Positions 6,864 to 15,276 of a stretch of 16,763 bases of DNA are shown piece after piece (position 1 is the stretch's first letter; each line of letters begins with the position of its first letter). Below the pieces are notes generated by a model. The model saw only the letters and a program-made list of their open reading frames with translations. It had not been told where the DNA came from and made no database searches. Origin of the DNA: Bacillota bacterium (lineage in GTDB: Bacteria; Vulcanimicrobiota; JAMDEM01); assembly GCA_023486985.1 (NCBI GenBank), contig JAMDEM010000104.1:1-16763 (forward strand), read 5' to 3'. The position numbers and the translations under genes were made by a program.

Positions 6864-7051
6864 TCTCTCCTCCTCCATTCATTTTAATCTTTGTTTTAAT
6901 TTACCCTATAAAGTTCTCTTTAAAACATCAGCCCACACCACTTCCCTCTCCCCGCAAAGAGAAAAATTCAATTATACTTCCTTTTCCAGTGTGGATAGGG
7001 GGAACCGAGGGATAGTGTAAAATATTTGCAGGTCTTTTTACAGCTATAACA

Positions 7052-7104
7052 GTAGTGGGAGAGCTTGCTCTCCATAATAAAAGCAAAGCAAGCTTTGCCA
7101 CTAC
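7052..7104. repeat. REP-like inverted doublet (copy 2)
   Basis: A plus unit (7052-7073: GTAGTGG plus GAGAGC/GCTCTC hairpin) and a minus unit (7083-7104, identical over 22 bp to 5463-5484) are separated by 9 bases. The unit order is inverted relative to copy 1: here the hairpin ends face each other and the GTAGTG ends point outward. Confidence 0.7.
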
Positions 7105-7169
7105 AACAATAATTTAAGATAGAGGAAAAGTCCCTGCAAATTCTTGACACGAGCGAAACGAGCAAAATA

Positions 7170-7199
7170 TTTACAAGTAATGAATTCTTATGTTATAAT
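7170..7199 (+). promoter_or_regulatory. Promoter of the envelope operon
   Basis: TTTACA at 7170-7175 and a perfect TATAAT at 7194-7199 are 18 bases apart, about 70 bases upstream of the deacetylase start. It would drive the tightly packed four-gene run to 12033. Confidence 0.6.
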
Positions 7200-7270
7200 A
7201 AATAAAAATATATGGCGCCCCCTTAAAGGTACCAGCCGCCCGTTTTACACGTATCTTGAGGAGGAAAAGG

Positions 7271-8242
7271 TTGAGAGCAAGACATTTGTTTCTCATCTTG
7301 ATATTGGCCGGGCTGGGCATAGGTGCTTTTTTAATTGGCTTAAAAAACGCAGTAAAGGAAGAAGAAAAAAAACCTTCAAAACCTCATGCTGCTGCGCCCC
7401 AAAAAGCACCGGTGAGGCATGAAACTCCCCCTGCTTCTTCTGTCATAGAAGTAAGGACTCCCTCTCCCGAACCCAGCAGCCCACCCGGGCCGGCTCAGGA
7501 TGAAAAGCTTCTTTCCATGATAAATGAACTTCCGGAAAATGAAGGAAAAATTGCCATCATCATTGATGACTGCGGAAACGATCTCAAGACCGCTGAAGAC
7601 TTCATGGATTCCGGTTTTCCTTTAACTCTGGCGGTAATGCCCAAATTAAGATATTCAACAAAAATCGCCGTGGAAGCAAAAAGTAAAAACCAGGCAGTCA
7701 TCCTCCATCTTCCCATGGAGCCGGTTTCAGAAATAAATCCCGGTCCCGGCGAAATTAAAACCGGTATGACTCCCGAAGAGGTAGAGAAAATTGTTGCCGA
7801 GGACCTTCAGTCCGTTCCCGGTGCAGAAGGCATTAACAATCACGAGGGATCGAAAGCTACCAGGGATGAAAAAGTAATGGCTGAACTTATGAGCGGCATA
7901 AAATCAAGAAATCTTTATTTTGTTGACAGTTTAACAGTTAAAGATTCTCTCGGTGCTTCAGAAGCTGAAAAAGCCGGAGTTCCATTTGCCCGGAGAAAAA
8001 TTTTTCTTGATAACAATAATGACGGGGAATATATCTGCGGGCAATTGATAAAACTGGCAAGAACCGCAAAAACCGAAGGTTATGCGATAGGCATAGGACA
8101 TGTAAGAAAAAGCACCTTTGAAGCTTTAAAAAAATACCTTCCTCTTCTGCAGGAAAAAGGCATAACAATCGTGCCTTTAAATGACCTGATAAACAAAAAT
8201 ATACAAACCGGCAGTTCTTCCGAAAGGGGGACCAGGAATTGA
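7271..8242 (+). CDS. Divergent polysaccharide deacetylase family protein (YibQ-like)
   Basis: The protein is 323 residues from TTG 7271, which has GAGGAGG six bases upstream; a TTG at 7256 lies before that SD and is rejected. An N-terminal membrane anchor or uncleaved signal (LFLILILAGLGIGAFLIGL) is followed by a Pro/Ala-rich linker and a divergent deacetylase domain (PF04748 type). Motifs are IAIIIDDCGND (Asp-Asp pair near 99-100), HLPMEP near 146, NNHEGS near 189 (usually NHMGS) and AIGIGHVRKSTFEAL. Such proteins act in the periplasm on an unidentified glycan. The next gene encodes a peptidoglycan amidase and overlaps by four bases, as is common for this family, which points to a cell-wall role. 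Confidence 0.88.
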   Translation: MRARHLFLILILAGLGIGAFLIGLKNAVKEEEKKPSKPHAAAPQKAPVRHETPPASSVIEVRTPSPEPSSPPGPAQDEKLLSMINELPENEGKIAIIIDDCGNDLKTAEDFMDSGFPLTLAVMPKLRYSTKIAVEAKSKNQAVILHLPMEPVSEINPGPGEIKTGMTPEEVEKIVAEDLQSVPGAEGINNHEGSKATRDEKVMAELMSGIKSRNLYFVDSLTVKDSLGASEAEKAGVPFARRKIFLDNNNDGEYICGQLIKLARTAKTEGYAIGIGHVRKSTFEALKKYLPLLQEKGITIVPLNDLINKNIQTGSSSERGTRN

Positions 8243-10023
8243 AAAGATTTTTTTTAAATGCACTCCTCTTAACAACTTTAATGATTACAGCAATTATTCC
8301 GGCTGGAGCCAAAGACTCTAAAACTGATTCAATAAAAGCAATAATCTCCGGGAAAGCCGTTACCATACAATCCATAACAGATGCAGACGGAAATGTCATG
8401 GTATCCTGTGATGACCCGGAAGTAAAAGAGCTTTTCAAATCTTATGATGCAGAGATTTCCTGGAACCCTGAAAAGAAATCAGCCGGGATAAAGGCAGGAG
8501 CCAATGAGGCAAAAATTCTGCCTTCTGCTCAGGAAATCCAGTGGGGAGACAATTCAATAACGCTTTCGGCTCCGCCGAAAATTGTCAGGGGAAAACTTTA
8601 TATCCCCCTGGATTCAATCCAGAAGTTCATCGAAGCCAGAATCGTCTTTGATGATGAGAAAAAAGTTTATTATATTGACCCCTTAATTAAAAATATCGAA
8701 CTTAAAGGAGAAAAGGGGAACTACCGGCTGATTATAACCGCTTCAAACAAAATAAAACCCCAATGCTTTGCTTTAAGAGAGCCGGACAGGTTTGTGGTGG
8801 ACATCCCGGATTCAATTCTGGTTATAAAGGAACGAGAGATTGAAAACCAGGAGCTGTCCACCATAAGATTCAGCCAGAATAAAACCAAGCCCAACATGGT
8901 CAGGATAGTCATACCCCAGTCAAACAGCGCGGAGGTTGAAAGCCTGCCGGCAAACACTCCGAATGAAATTTCTTTCTCCATAAGACTTCCCAACATTTAT
9001 CCCCTGGCTCAGAACTTTGAAACCCAGAAGATAACAGGACTTGCGGTGGAAAAAGGCAGGAACGGGATAAAAATAAAATTAAGGGCATCAGGACCGTTTC
9101 AGTATGAATGGCACCGCCTGAAATCTCCCGACAACCGTCTTTTTATTGATATTCCGCAGGGTATGCTGGTTGCAGCCGAACGTAAATTCACCCTGGATGA
9201 CCCTTATATCGCGGAAGTAAGAGTTGCCCAGTTCCAGAAAGAGCCAATGGGAATCGTGAGGCTTGTTCTGCAGTTAAACGAGCCGGCCGAATGCAGTATA
9301 AATTCATCGTCCACAGCGCCGGACCAGCTTGAAATTGAAATTCATCATAAAACCATAGACCCGTCTGTTGCCGAATACCGGGGAAACGGCGCAACCGCAT
9401 TCCCTTCAAAAGGAAAGGTAATCTGTATCGACCCCGGTCACGGAGGCTCTGACTGCGGAGCATTGAATAAAAGCATGGGGCTTTATGAAAAATATATAAC
9501 TCTTGATATTGCCAAAAAACTTGCGGCAATGCTGATAAAAGACGGCTGGAATGTCGTCTTAACGCGGGATACCGATGTAGATGTGGCTTACCCCGGTGCT
9601 TCAGCCAAAGAAGAGCTTGGAGCAAGAGTAAAAATTGCCAATAACTTAAACGCAGATCTTTTCATCAGCATCCACTGCAATGCAAGCCTTTCATATTCCT
9701 CGCAGGGAACCTCAACACACTGGTATAAGTCTAAGGACAGGCTTTTTGCCTCCGATGTTCAGGATTCTCTTATCTCATGCATTGGAAGGTCAGACCGGGG
9801 AATTGCACAAAACCGCTTCTACGTTCTTGCCCACAGCCGCATGCCGGCAATATTGATTGAAACAGCTTTTATCAGCAATCCCGAGGAGGGAAAACTTCTT
9901 TCCACTCCAGAATTTAGACAAAAATTAGCCGAGGCAATTTACGGAGGACTTAAAACATACGTAGCAAGAAACGGAAAATCAAAAACAGTTTTTAAACTTA
10001 CTAACAGAAGCAGAAGGAGATAA
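8239..10023 (+). CDS. N-acetylmuramoyl-L-alanine amidase (AMIN + amidase_3)
   Basis: The 594-residue secreted protein starts at a TTG that overlaps the previous stop by four bases, with AGGGGG upstream. It has a signal peptide 1-24 (cleavage near AGA-KD) and residues ~31-147 resembling a copper-amine-oxidase-N-type stalk domain (LYIPLDSIQKFI). Two AMIN-like domains (~150-245, ~262-370) would target peptidoglycan. The zinc amidase_3 domain spans ~393-575, with Zn ligands expected at H401 (DPGHGG), E417 and H479 (SIHCNA) and catalytic E541 (ETAFISN). It should cleave the bond between MurNAc and L-Ala during cell separation or wall remodelling. An EnvC-like activator is encoded two genes downstream, matching the AmiABC-EnvC logic of diderm bacteria. 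Confidence 0.93.
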   Translation: MKRFFLNALLLTTLMITAIIPAGAKDSKTDSIKAIISGKAVTIQSITDADGNVMVSCDDPEVKELFKSYDAEISWNPEKKSAGIKAGANEAKILPSAQEIQWGDNSITLSAPPKIVRGKLYIPLDSIQKFIEARIVFDDEKKVYYIDPLIKNIELKGEKGNYRLIITASNKIKPQCFALREPDRFVVDIPDSILVIKEREIENQELSTIRFSQNKTKPNMVRIVIPQSNSAEVESLPANTPNEISFSIRLPNIYPLAQNFETQKITGLAVEKGRNGIKIKLRASGPFQYEWHRLKSPDNRLFIDIPQGMLVAAERKFTLDDPYIAEVRVAQFQKEPMGIVRLVLQLNEPAECSINSSSTAPDQLEIEIHHKTIDPSVAEYRGNGATAFPSKGKVICIDPGHGGSDCGALNKSMGLYEKYITLDIAKKLAAMLIKDGWNVVLTRDTDVDVAYPGASAKEELGARVKIANNLNADLFISIHCNASLSYSSQGTSTHWYKSKDRLFASDVQDSLISCIGRSDRGIAQNRFYVLAHSRMPAILIETAFISNPEEGKLLSTPEFRQKLAEAIYGGLKTYVARNGKSKTVFKLTNRSRRR

Positions 10024-10026
10024 GTA

Positions 10027-10854
10027 ATGGAAGTTATTCATGCAATTATTCTGGGAATAGTTCAGGGACTGTCGGAGTTCCTTCCCATCAGCAGTTCGGG
10101 GCATTTAATAATTGTTCCAAAAATAATGGACTGGCATTACAACGGAAAGGCTTTTGACGTAGCTCTGCATATAGGCACATTTTTTGCCCTCATAATTTTT
10201 TACCGCCGGGAGTTTATCTCGCTTGCCGGCGCTTTCTTTAAAAGCATATTCCAATTTTCTTTTAAAGATGATTACAATAGAAAACTTGTCTGGATGCTTC
10301 TTGCCAGCGCAATTCCAGGAGCCCTGGTGGGAGTTGCCTTCAACAAAATTATTGAAAAAGATTTCAGCGACCTGAGGATAATCGCGGCGCTCCTTATTAT
10401 CTTTGCCGTTGTCCTCTGGCTGGCTGACCGCAGGGTAGGAAAAATCCAGCGGGAAGGAGAATTCAACTGGTGGGATGCCGTATCAATGGGAGCGGCTCAG
10501 GCAATTGCCCTCTTCCCGGGAGTTTCCAGGTCGGGCATAACAATGACCGCCGGCTTGCTCAGGGGTTTTTCAAGAAAGGATACGGCAAATTATTCCTTTC
10601 TCATTTCCCTGCCGATAATCGGCGGAGCAGCTCTTTATGAAGGTTTTTCATTGTTTCATAAGCAAGGCGGCATCGGGCACGGAATGGCTGTTCCTTTTAT
10701 GGCTGGAATCATGGCATCTTTTATAAGCGGAATTATTGCAATAAAGTATCTTTTAAAATATGTTTCAACGAAAAATTTTAATGTCTTTATAATTTACCGG
10801 CTGATTGCCGGAGCCTTAGTGCTTGTTTGGACCTTTTATCATCCTGTATCATAA
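10027..10854 (+). CDS. uppP: Undecaprenyl-diphosphatase UppP (BacA)
   Basis: This 275-residue multi-pass membrane protein is of normal family length. Both signature blocks are present: GLSEFLPISSSGH (Glu17, His26) and FPGVSRSGIT near 163-172 with Arg168, the residues of the catalytic site. It dephosphorylates undecaprenyl pyrophosphate to recycle the lipid carrier for peptidoglycan and other glycans. The ATG lies three bases after the amidase stop, and its AAGGAGA SD is inside the amidase 3' end, so translation is likely coupled. It sits in a wall-remodelling operon. Confidence 0.96.
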   Translation: MEVIHAIILGIVQGLSEFLPISSSGHLIIVPKIMDWHYNGKAFDVALHIGTFFALIIFYRREFISLAGAFFKSIFQFSFKDDYNRKLVWMLLASAIPGALVGVAFNKIIEKDFSDLRIIAALLIIFAVVLWLADRRVGKIQREGEFNWWDAVSMGAAQAIALFPGVSRSGITMTAGLLRGFSRKDTANYSFLISLPIIGGAALYEGFSLFHKQGGIGHGMAVPFMAGIMASFISGIIAIKYLLKYVSTKNFNVFIIYRLIAGALVLVWTFYHPVS

Positions 10855-10860
10855 ATAAAT

Positions 10861-12033
10861 ATGAAATTATCACTGACAGGTAAAATCTTCATACTGGCTC
10901 TGATACTTGCTGCGGCTCTTTCTTCTATTTCCTTCGGCAAAGGCAGTAATTCAACCATTCACCAGAAAAAGCGGGAGCTGAAAGAAACCTATGCCCGCCT
11001 CAGGGTGGAAAAACAGCGCCTGAAACTTGCCAATATGAAAGAACGGGATATGGCAAAGCAGTTAAAAAGAACGCAGACTCAGGTGCATGAGATTAAAGAA
11101 GATATTCACTATACTGCCGGCAGGGTAAACGAAACATATTCAAGGCTTAAAACTCTTGCCGCTAACCTTAAGAAAACCTATAAACAATATACCGGCAAAC
11201 AAAAAATTCTGCGCCGCCGCCTTAGAGATATTTATGAAAGCGGAGACCTTAATTATCTTGAAGTAATGCTTGACGCCGTTAACTTCTCGGATTTTCTTTC
11301 CAGGTATGAACTTTTATCCAAAATCCTTGAAAAAGACCAGAAGCTGCTGAGAACGATTGGAATTCTTAAAGCCAAAATTGAAGACAACAAAAGAAAAGCA
11401 CAGGATAATTACAACTACCTTGTCATTATTAAGAAAGACATGGAGCTTAAAAAAGTCAGCTTAAGTTCCGTGGAACTGAAGAGAAAAAATCTTCTTTCTG
11501 AAATAGAGGACAGGCGAAGCCATTACGTCCAAAAGGTTTATGAACTTGAAGAGCATACCGTAGCGATTGAAAATCAGATTCAAGACCTTATCAGAAGAAA
11601 ACAGCAGGAAGGAAGCGGTCCTTCTCACACCTATCCCAAAGGTTCCACGGGTTCATTATCCTGGCCCCTTCGTGCACCTATAAGCTCTTACTTTGGCTAC
11701 CGTAGGCACCCCATTTTAGGAAGAACAATTCTTCATACCGGAATTGACCTTGCCGCCGGCTATGGAACCCCCATAGCCGCTGCCGACGGCGGGGTTGTCA
11801 TACTGGCAGGATGGTGCGGCGGATACGGGAACGCTGTCATCATTGACCACGGCAACGGAATATCAACTTTATACGGACACTGTTCCAGATTATATGTCAG
11901 CGCCGGACAGATTGTAAGAAAGGGACAGACAATTGCCCTGGTTGGAAGCACGGGAAGAAGCACGGGACCCCATCTTCACTTTGAAGTGCGCCAGAACGGA
12001 GTTCCTGTTGACCCTTTAAGTTTGCTGCCATAG
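10861..12033 (+). CDS. EnvC-like M23 (LytM) peptidase-family protein
   Basis: The 390-residue protein has an N-terminal signal or anchor (IFILALILAAALSSI), a long coiled coil (~33-250, KKRELKETYARLRVEKQRL onwards) and a LytM domain (~268-390). Zinc-site residues are present: H292 and D296 (HTGIDLAAG), H340 (YGH) and H371/H373 (HLHFE), so it may be an active endopeptidase rather than a degenerate activator like E. coli EnvC. The gene starts six bases after uppP with no clear SD, suggesting coupling. Its last ~20 codons are repeated at 15890-15955, and the sequence after its stop resembles a decayed ferredoxin 3' end. Confidence 0.9.
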   Translation: MKLSLTGKIFILALILAAALSSISFGKGSNSTIHQKKRELKETYARLRVEKQRLKLANMKERDMAKQLKRTQTQVHEIKEDIHYTAGRVNETYSRLKTLAANLKKTYKQYTGKQKILRRRLRDIYESGDLNYLEVMLDAVNFSDFLSRYELLSKILEKDQKLLRTIGILKAKIEDNKRKAQDNYNYLVIIKKDMELKKVSLSSVELKRKNLLSEIEDRRSHYVQKVYELEEHTVAIENQIQDLIRRKQQEGSGPSHTYPKGSTGSLSWPLRAPISSYFGYRRHPILGRTILHTGIDLAAGYGTPIAAADGGVVILAGWCGGYGNAVIIDHGNGISTLYGHCSRLYVSAGQIVRKGQTIALVGSTGRSTGPHLHFEVRQNGVPVDPLSLLP

Positions 12034-12075
12034 GCGGTTTTTTTACCGGCTTCAATGCATTATTCAGGTTCCAAC
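12034..12075 (-). pseudogene. Diverged remnant of a ferredoxin gene 3' end
   Basis: Immediately after the M23 stop, ACCGGCTTCAATGCATTATT corresponds to the ferredoxin tail sequence ACCAGCTTCAATGAATTGTT found at the same distance after the remnant M23 stop at 15955. Similarity fades after ~40 bases and the minus-strand stop is lost (TTA to TTG). The identification rests on this short match plus the identical position. Confidence 0.45.
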
Positions 12076-12180
12076 ATCACCCCCTCTTTTCAAGGTTTTT
12101 TGCTTGCACAATCACATGAAATCATGATTCTGATTTTTTAGAATTCCAAAATATGATGAAACGCTTCTAAATTCCTTATA

Positions 12181-12209
12181 TTGAAAAAACACTTGTATTA
12201 TGATACCAT
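12181..12209 (+). promoter_or_regulatory. Promoter of the third radical SAM gene
   Basis: TTGAAA at 12181-12186 and TACCAT at 12204-12209 are 17 bases apart. The sequence shares TTGAAA...CTT...ATTATGATA with the promoter at 865-894. Here transcription would begin within about 25 bases of the start codon, with no structured leader. Confidence 0.45.
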
Positions 12210-12232
12210 CTCTTTAGATAAGGAGTTCCTGA

Positions 12233-13585
12233 ATGAGCTTTGATATTGAAATTGGAACGAAGTGCAATAACTCGTGTATTTTCTGTTCAGCCGCAAGACG
12301 TGAGTCGGATTTTTCCACCGAACAAGCTCTACAGCTTATAAAAGAGCATGGCGCTGACGGCGGCGTTCTATGCATAACAGGAGGAGAACCGACAGTCAGG
12401 CAGGACTTCCTCCAGATAATTTCAACTGCTGTAAACGCAGGCTATAATTATACCCTGTTACAATCAAACGGAAGAGCCTTTGCGGACCCGGAACTTGCAA
12501 AAGAAGTTGTAAATCTGGGATTCATCAATTTTTTAATTTCTGTTCACGGCGTTGATGCAGAGATGCACGATGCCCACACCCAGGTGGCTGGAAGTTTTGA
12601 ACAGACAATGAGGGGCATTGGAAATCTACTGCAACACGGCGCTGATGTAAGCACCTTAACCGTAATAACAAAAATCAACTGTCATTCCCTTGAGAAAATA
12701 ACCGAAATGCTGATTAGCACAGGTATAAGCATCCCGGTTTTTGCTTTTCCCATGCTGGTCGGCAAGATTCACGATAATTTTGACGCTGTGGTGCCGCGTT
12801 ATGAAGAAATGGGACCTCATTTGATTAAAAGCTTCGAATTAATAGAGAAAAACGACCCCGAACTATCCTGGACAACAAATGTTCAGGATGTGCCTTTTTG
12901 CTTCCTTAAAGGCAGGGAACGCTATGCAAATGAAATAAACTATGCAGAAACAAGTACAATTTGCTTCAACAGCGGGGATGGCGCCACTGCTAAAAACACA
13001 GACAGCAACAATGGTGTCTTTTATCTTGACAACGAAATTGAAAACCGTATTCAGAATAAAAAAAAGCCTCCTTCCTGTGAACAATGCATTTATTACCAGC
13101 CCTGCGAAGGCATTCAGCAAGCTTACATTGATTGCTTCGGCATAAGCGAATTTGCACCTGTAACTTCTCCTGACACCCCGGCAGGAATTAAAGAACAATC
13201 TTTAACACTCCGGGGTGATATTGTTCCGGTTCTTGACGCATCCTGCCAGTTTAACGGAAGGAATTTTGGAGGCTTTTTGATAAAAAATGAGCGCCTGATT
13301 GTGGTTACCAAAAGAGGCAGACAGGCTCTTAAGCTGTTTACAGGAGAACATACGCTCTCTGAAATACATGAACTTTGCGGAGCTGACATCCTGTCATTTT
13401 TATTTTCCCTGCGGGAAAGAAACGTGCTTGACTTCTCAGATGAAAAAGGAACCCTTCAAGACAGCAGAATCTCTGAACTTCAAAACCATATAACACAAAA
13501 AAACTCAACGGAAATACCGGACGGACCGTTTGAATTGCCGTTATACATCCCCTGGCATAAATCTTATAAGGTTTCTTTAATATAA
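12233..13585 (+). CDS. Radical SAM protein with C-terminal PqqD-like domain (third paralog)
   Basis: The 450-residue protein is homologous along its length to the one at 1258. It has the CX3CX2C motif (C11, C15, C18), GGEP at 50-53, C223 in VQDVPFCFLKG, and the C282, C285, C291 group (SCEQC...PCEG). The PqqD-like segment is at ~340-400 (GRQALKLFTGEHTLSEI, SLRERNVL) and the tail is ELPLYIPW..SYKVSLI. The ATG has AAGGAG seven bases upstream. It lies directly ahead of a different radical SAM/SPASM gene, so the two may act on one substrate. The auxiliary-Cys block that is nearly identical between the other two paralogs is clearly diverged here. Peptide modification is inferred from the PqqD-like domain. 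Confidence 0.9.
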   Translation: MSFDIEIGTKCNNSCIFCSAARRESDFSTEQALQLIKEHGADGGVLCITGGEPTVRQDFLQIISTAVNAGYNYTLLQSNGRAFADPELAKEVVNLGFINFLISVHGVDAEMHDAHTQVAGSFEQTMRGIGNLLQHGADVSTLTVITKINCHSLEKITEMLISTGISIPVFAFPMLVGKIHDNFDAVVPRYEEMGPHLIKSFELIEKNDPELSWTTNVQDVPFCFLKGRERYANEINYAETSTICFNSGDGATAKNTDSNNGVFYLDNEIENRIQNKKKPPSCEQCIYYQPCEGIQQAYIDCFGISEFAPVTSPDTPAGIKEQSLTLRGDIVPVLDASCQFNGRNFGGFLIKNERLIVVTKRGRQALKLFTGEHTLSEIHELCGADILSFLFSLRERNVLDFSDEKGTLQDSRISELQNHITQKNSTEIPDGPFELPLYIPWHKSYKVSLI

Positions 13586-13621
13586 TTCTCAGTCAGAATA
13601 TTAAATTTTTTGGAGTGCGTA

Positions 13622-14602
13622 ATGAAAGTTCCTGTAGTGAGAGGTTTTGAAACCGAAAGAGATCCGGCTATATATACCAACCTGCAGAAAGATTTTCCGT
13701 ATACCGGAAATATAAATTTTAATACTACCTGCAATTTAAGATGCCTTTTTTGCTTCACAAGCGCCGGACTTAGAAGCGAAGGACAGCTCAGCCTTGAAGA
13801 GTACTTTGACGTGATCGATCAAATGGCTGAGTTTGATATAAAAAGAATCCATGTCGAGGGGATGGGAGAACCCTTTCTGGACCCGCTGCTTATGCCTGTC
13901 CTGGAATACGCAATGAATAAGGGCATCTGGGCTGTCGTCTTCACCAATATGACCTTAATCAACGATAATCTTGCCGGAAAACTTTTTAATATGCCTGTTT
14001 CCATACTGGGCAAATGGGAAGGCTTTGATGAAGAAACAGTGGATTACCTGGTCGGGGAAAAAGGCGGTTTTCGCAATATGGAATCAGGCTTTAAAGCACT
14101 TATAAATGCAGGGTTCAATAAAACAGATCCCTCCAGATTATGTCTTGATACGGTAATAACGAAGCAGAATATCTCACAAGCAGCAAAGTTCGTAAGATTC
14201 TGCATCGAAAACAACATACAACCAACCGTTGAGACAATGCAGTGGAAAGGAAGGGCTGTAGAGAATCTTGAAAAGCTTAAAGTAAGCAGTGAAGAAATCA
14301 GAACTTTATGGAACCAGATGAATAAGATACCGGAAATCAAAGAATTAAATTTTTTTGGCTCTTATCAGGATAATGAAAGATGCTCCGCTTCAAGAACCAT
14401 GCTCACGGTGAACTTTAACGGTGATGCGCACCCATGTCTGGGAAGGAATGATATTGTTTTAGGCAATGTCAGAACCGGGAAACTGAAAGATATCTGGTTT
14501 TCAGATGAAGCAAAAAAATACAGAATGATGGAAGGAGAAGGCGGAGAATGCCCGGCTAAAACCCATGCAAGAAAGCTCTACGAAAAACTTCAAGCAAAAT
14601 AA
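13622..14602 (+). CDS. Radical SAM/SPASM-domain protein
   Basis: The protein is 326 residues from ATG 13622 with GGAG six bases upstream; an in-frame TTG at 13610 precedes the SD and is rejected. The radical SAM motif is C37, C41, C44 (TTCNLRCLFC), with a GEP-type motif at 80-84 (GMGEP). The C-terminal SPASM-like pattern is C254, GDAHPC272, then GN at 281-282 and C310, consistent with at least one auxiliary [4Fe-4S] cluster. SPASM enzymes commonly modify peptides or activate enzymes. It lies 36 bases after the third radical SAM-PqqD gene. The N-terminal lead (residues 1-30) resembles SPASM proteins with a short pre-barrel extension. The substrate is unknown. Confidence 0.9.
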   Translation: MKVPVVRGFETERDPAIYTNLQKDFPYTGNINFNTTCNLRCLFCFTSAGLRSEGQLSLEEYFDVIDQMAEFDIKRIHVEGMGEPFLDPLLMPVLEYAMNKGIWAVVFTNMTLINDNLAGKLFNMPVSILGKWEGFDEETVDYLVGEKGGFRNMESGFKALINAGFNKTDPSRLCLDTVITKQNISQAAKFVRFCIENNIQPTVETMQWKGRAVENLEKLKVSSEEIRTLWNQMNKIPEIKELNFFGSYQDNERCSASRTMLTVNFNGDAHPCLGRNDIVLGNVRTGKLKDIWFSDEAKKYRMMEGEGGECPAKTHARKLYEKLQAK

Positions 14603-14642
14603 AGTTAATTAAAAACACAATATAAGTTTTTTTAAAAAATCT

Positions 14643-14846
14643 CTACTTTACGATTAATCGTCCGTTCCCCGCCTGCTTTTCAACCAGCTTCAATGAATTG
14701 TTCACGCAGGCATTTACGCAAAGCCCGCATCCTTTGCATCTTTCCCTGTTTATACTTGATTCTACAGTAACATTCAGTAATTATTATTTTCTCAGCCTTA
14801 CGGACTATCTCCATTGCCTCGGATTTTGATAGAGAGGCAATCATAA
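14643..14846 (-). pseudogene. Deletion-fused ferredoxin pseudogene
   Basis: On the minus strand, bases 14846-14755 encode a segment like EKIIITECYCR.KYK of the intact protein at 15944, and 14749-14673 encode its final 4Fe-4S motif (RERCKGCGLCVNACVNNSL). About 125 residues between them are missing, and the two parts are joined out of frame. Bases 14673-14749 are identical (77/77 by eye) to 15956-16032, whereas the other part is clearly diverged. The end of the coding sequence is replaced, running on to TAG at 14643. Confidence 0.75.
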
Positions 14847-14848
14847 TA

Positions 14849-14972
14849 GCCTAACGCCAGAACTCAGCCACAGCCGCCGGAGCGGAACGTGTCCTGCAAT
14901 GATGATGTTTGAATTTCCATAACCGGTCAACTGCCTGGCGCAGCGGCTGTTGGCTGCAGTGATTTGTTCGAC
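14849..14972 (-). other. Integron-type attC site 1 (downstream of the ankyrin cassette)
   Basis: On the minus strand the site starts with R''-like GTCGAAC (14972-14966) and ends with R'-like GCGTTAGGC, whose GTTAGGC (14855-14849) fits GTTRRRY exactly. The arms pair imperfectly: GCAGCCAACAGCCGC on the left against GCGGCTGTGGCTGAG on the right, with extra bases on the left arm as expected for extrahelical bases in attC. It directly follows the stop of the ankyrin reading frame. Confidence 0.65.
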
Positions 14973-14982
14973 AGGGTTCTCC

Positions 14983-15276
14983 TTAATCGTATTGCCGAAT
15001 TGCCTCACTTGCTTCCTTGTGACCCATTTTTTCAGCCGCCTCTCTTGCCGTCATTCCGAGGCTGTCCCTGGCGGGCATAAGTGTTGCGGCTTTTGCCTCC
15101 AGCAATACTCTGATCGCGTCCGTACTATTTTTCGGGCTGCGATATATAGAGGAGTTTCCAGAGATTCGTTTGTCGCTGAAGCGCAAGCCCCGCTGCGTGT
15201 CTGGCCATATTTCACCCTGACCAGAGTCCATATGAGTTTTGTTTCATTCCACCAGCTTATCTTTGTTTCCTTTCAT
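14983..15276 (-). pseudogene. Ankyrin-repeat cassette gene, frameshifted
   Basis: The last frame (stop at 14983) reads NSTDAIRVLLEAKA...ARDSLGMTAREAAEKMGHKE, a clear ankyrin repeat. Upstream, another frame carries LVRVKYG...TNESLETPLYIAARK, a preceding ankyrin repeat. The frames join if one A is added to the A-tract near 15138. A second one-base change in the AAA at about 15271-15273 would link to the ATG at 15276. The ancestral product would be ~100 residues. It fills almost the whole 428-bp cassette between two attC cores. It could be a real pseudogene or a consensus error in homopolymers. Confidence 0.65.

Larger units (their letters stand above)
6864..7270. other. Divergent intergenic region between the FecR-like gene and the deacetylase
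   Basis: This ~400-base stretch has no credible gene. It carries a TATAAT on the minus strand (6976-6971) with no clear -35 as a possible FecR-gene promoter, a REP-like doublet (7052-7104), and a good plus-strand promoter (7170-7199). A TTGACA at 7144-7149 has only a poor -10 partner. Confidence 0.5.

Noticed and set aside
7144..7422. Small ORF upstream of and overlapping the deacetylase
   Set aside because: It overlaps the promoter and the deacetylase N-terminus in another frame, has no SD and no recognisable domain.
13564..13611. Terminator after the third radical SAM gene (ATTCT/AGAAT then a T-run)
   Set aside because: The stem is only 5 bp and AT-rich, and the T-run is next to the SD of the following gene; too weak to call.
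14603..14635. AT-rich hairpin with T7 after the SPASM gene
   Set aside because: The stem is almost wholly A-T; it could end transcription weakly but cannot be told from AT-rich background.
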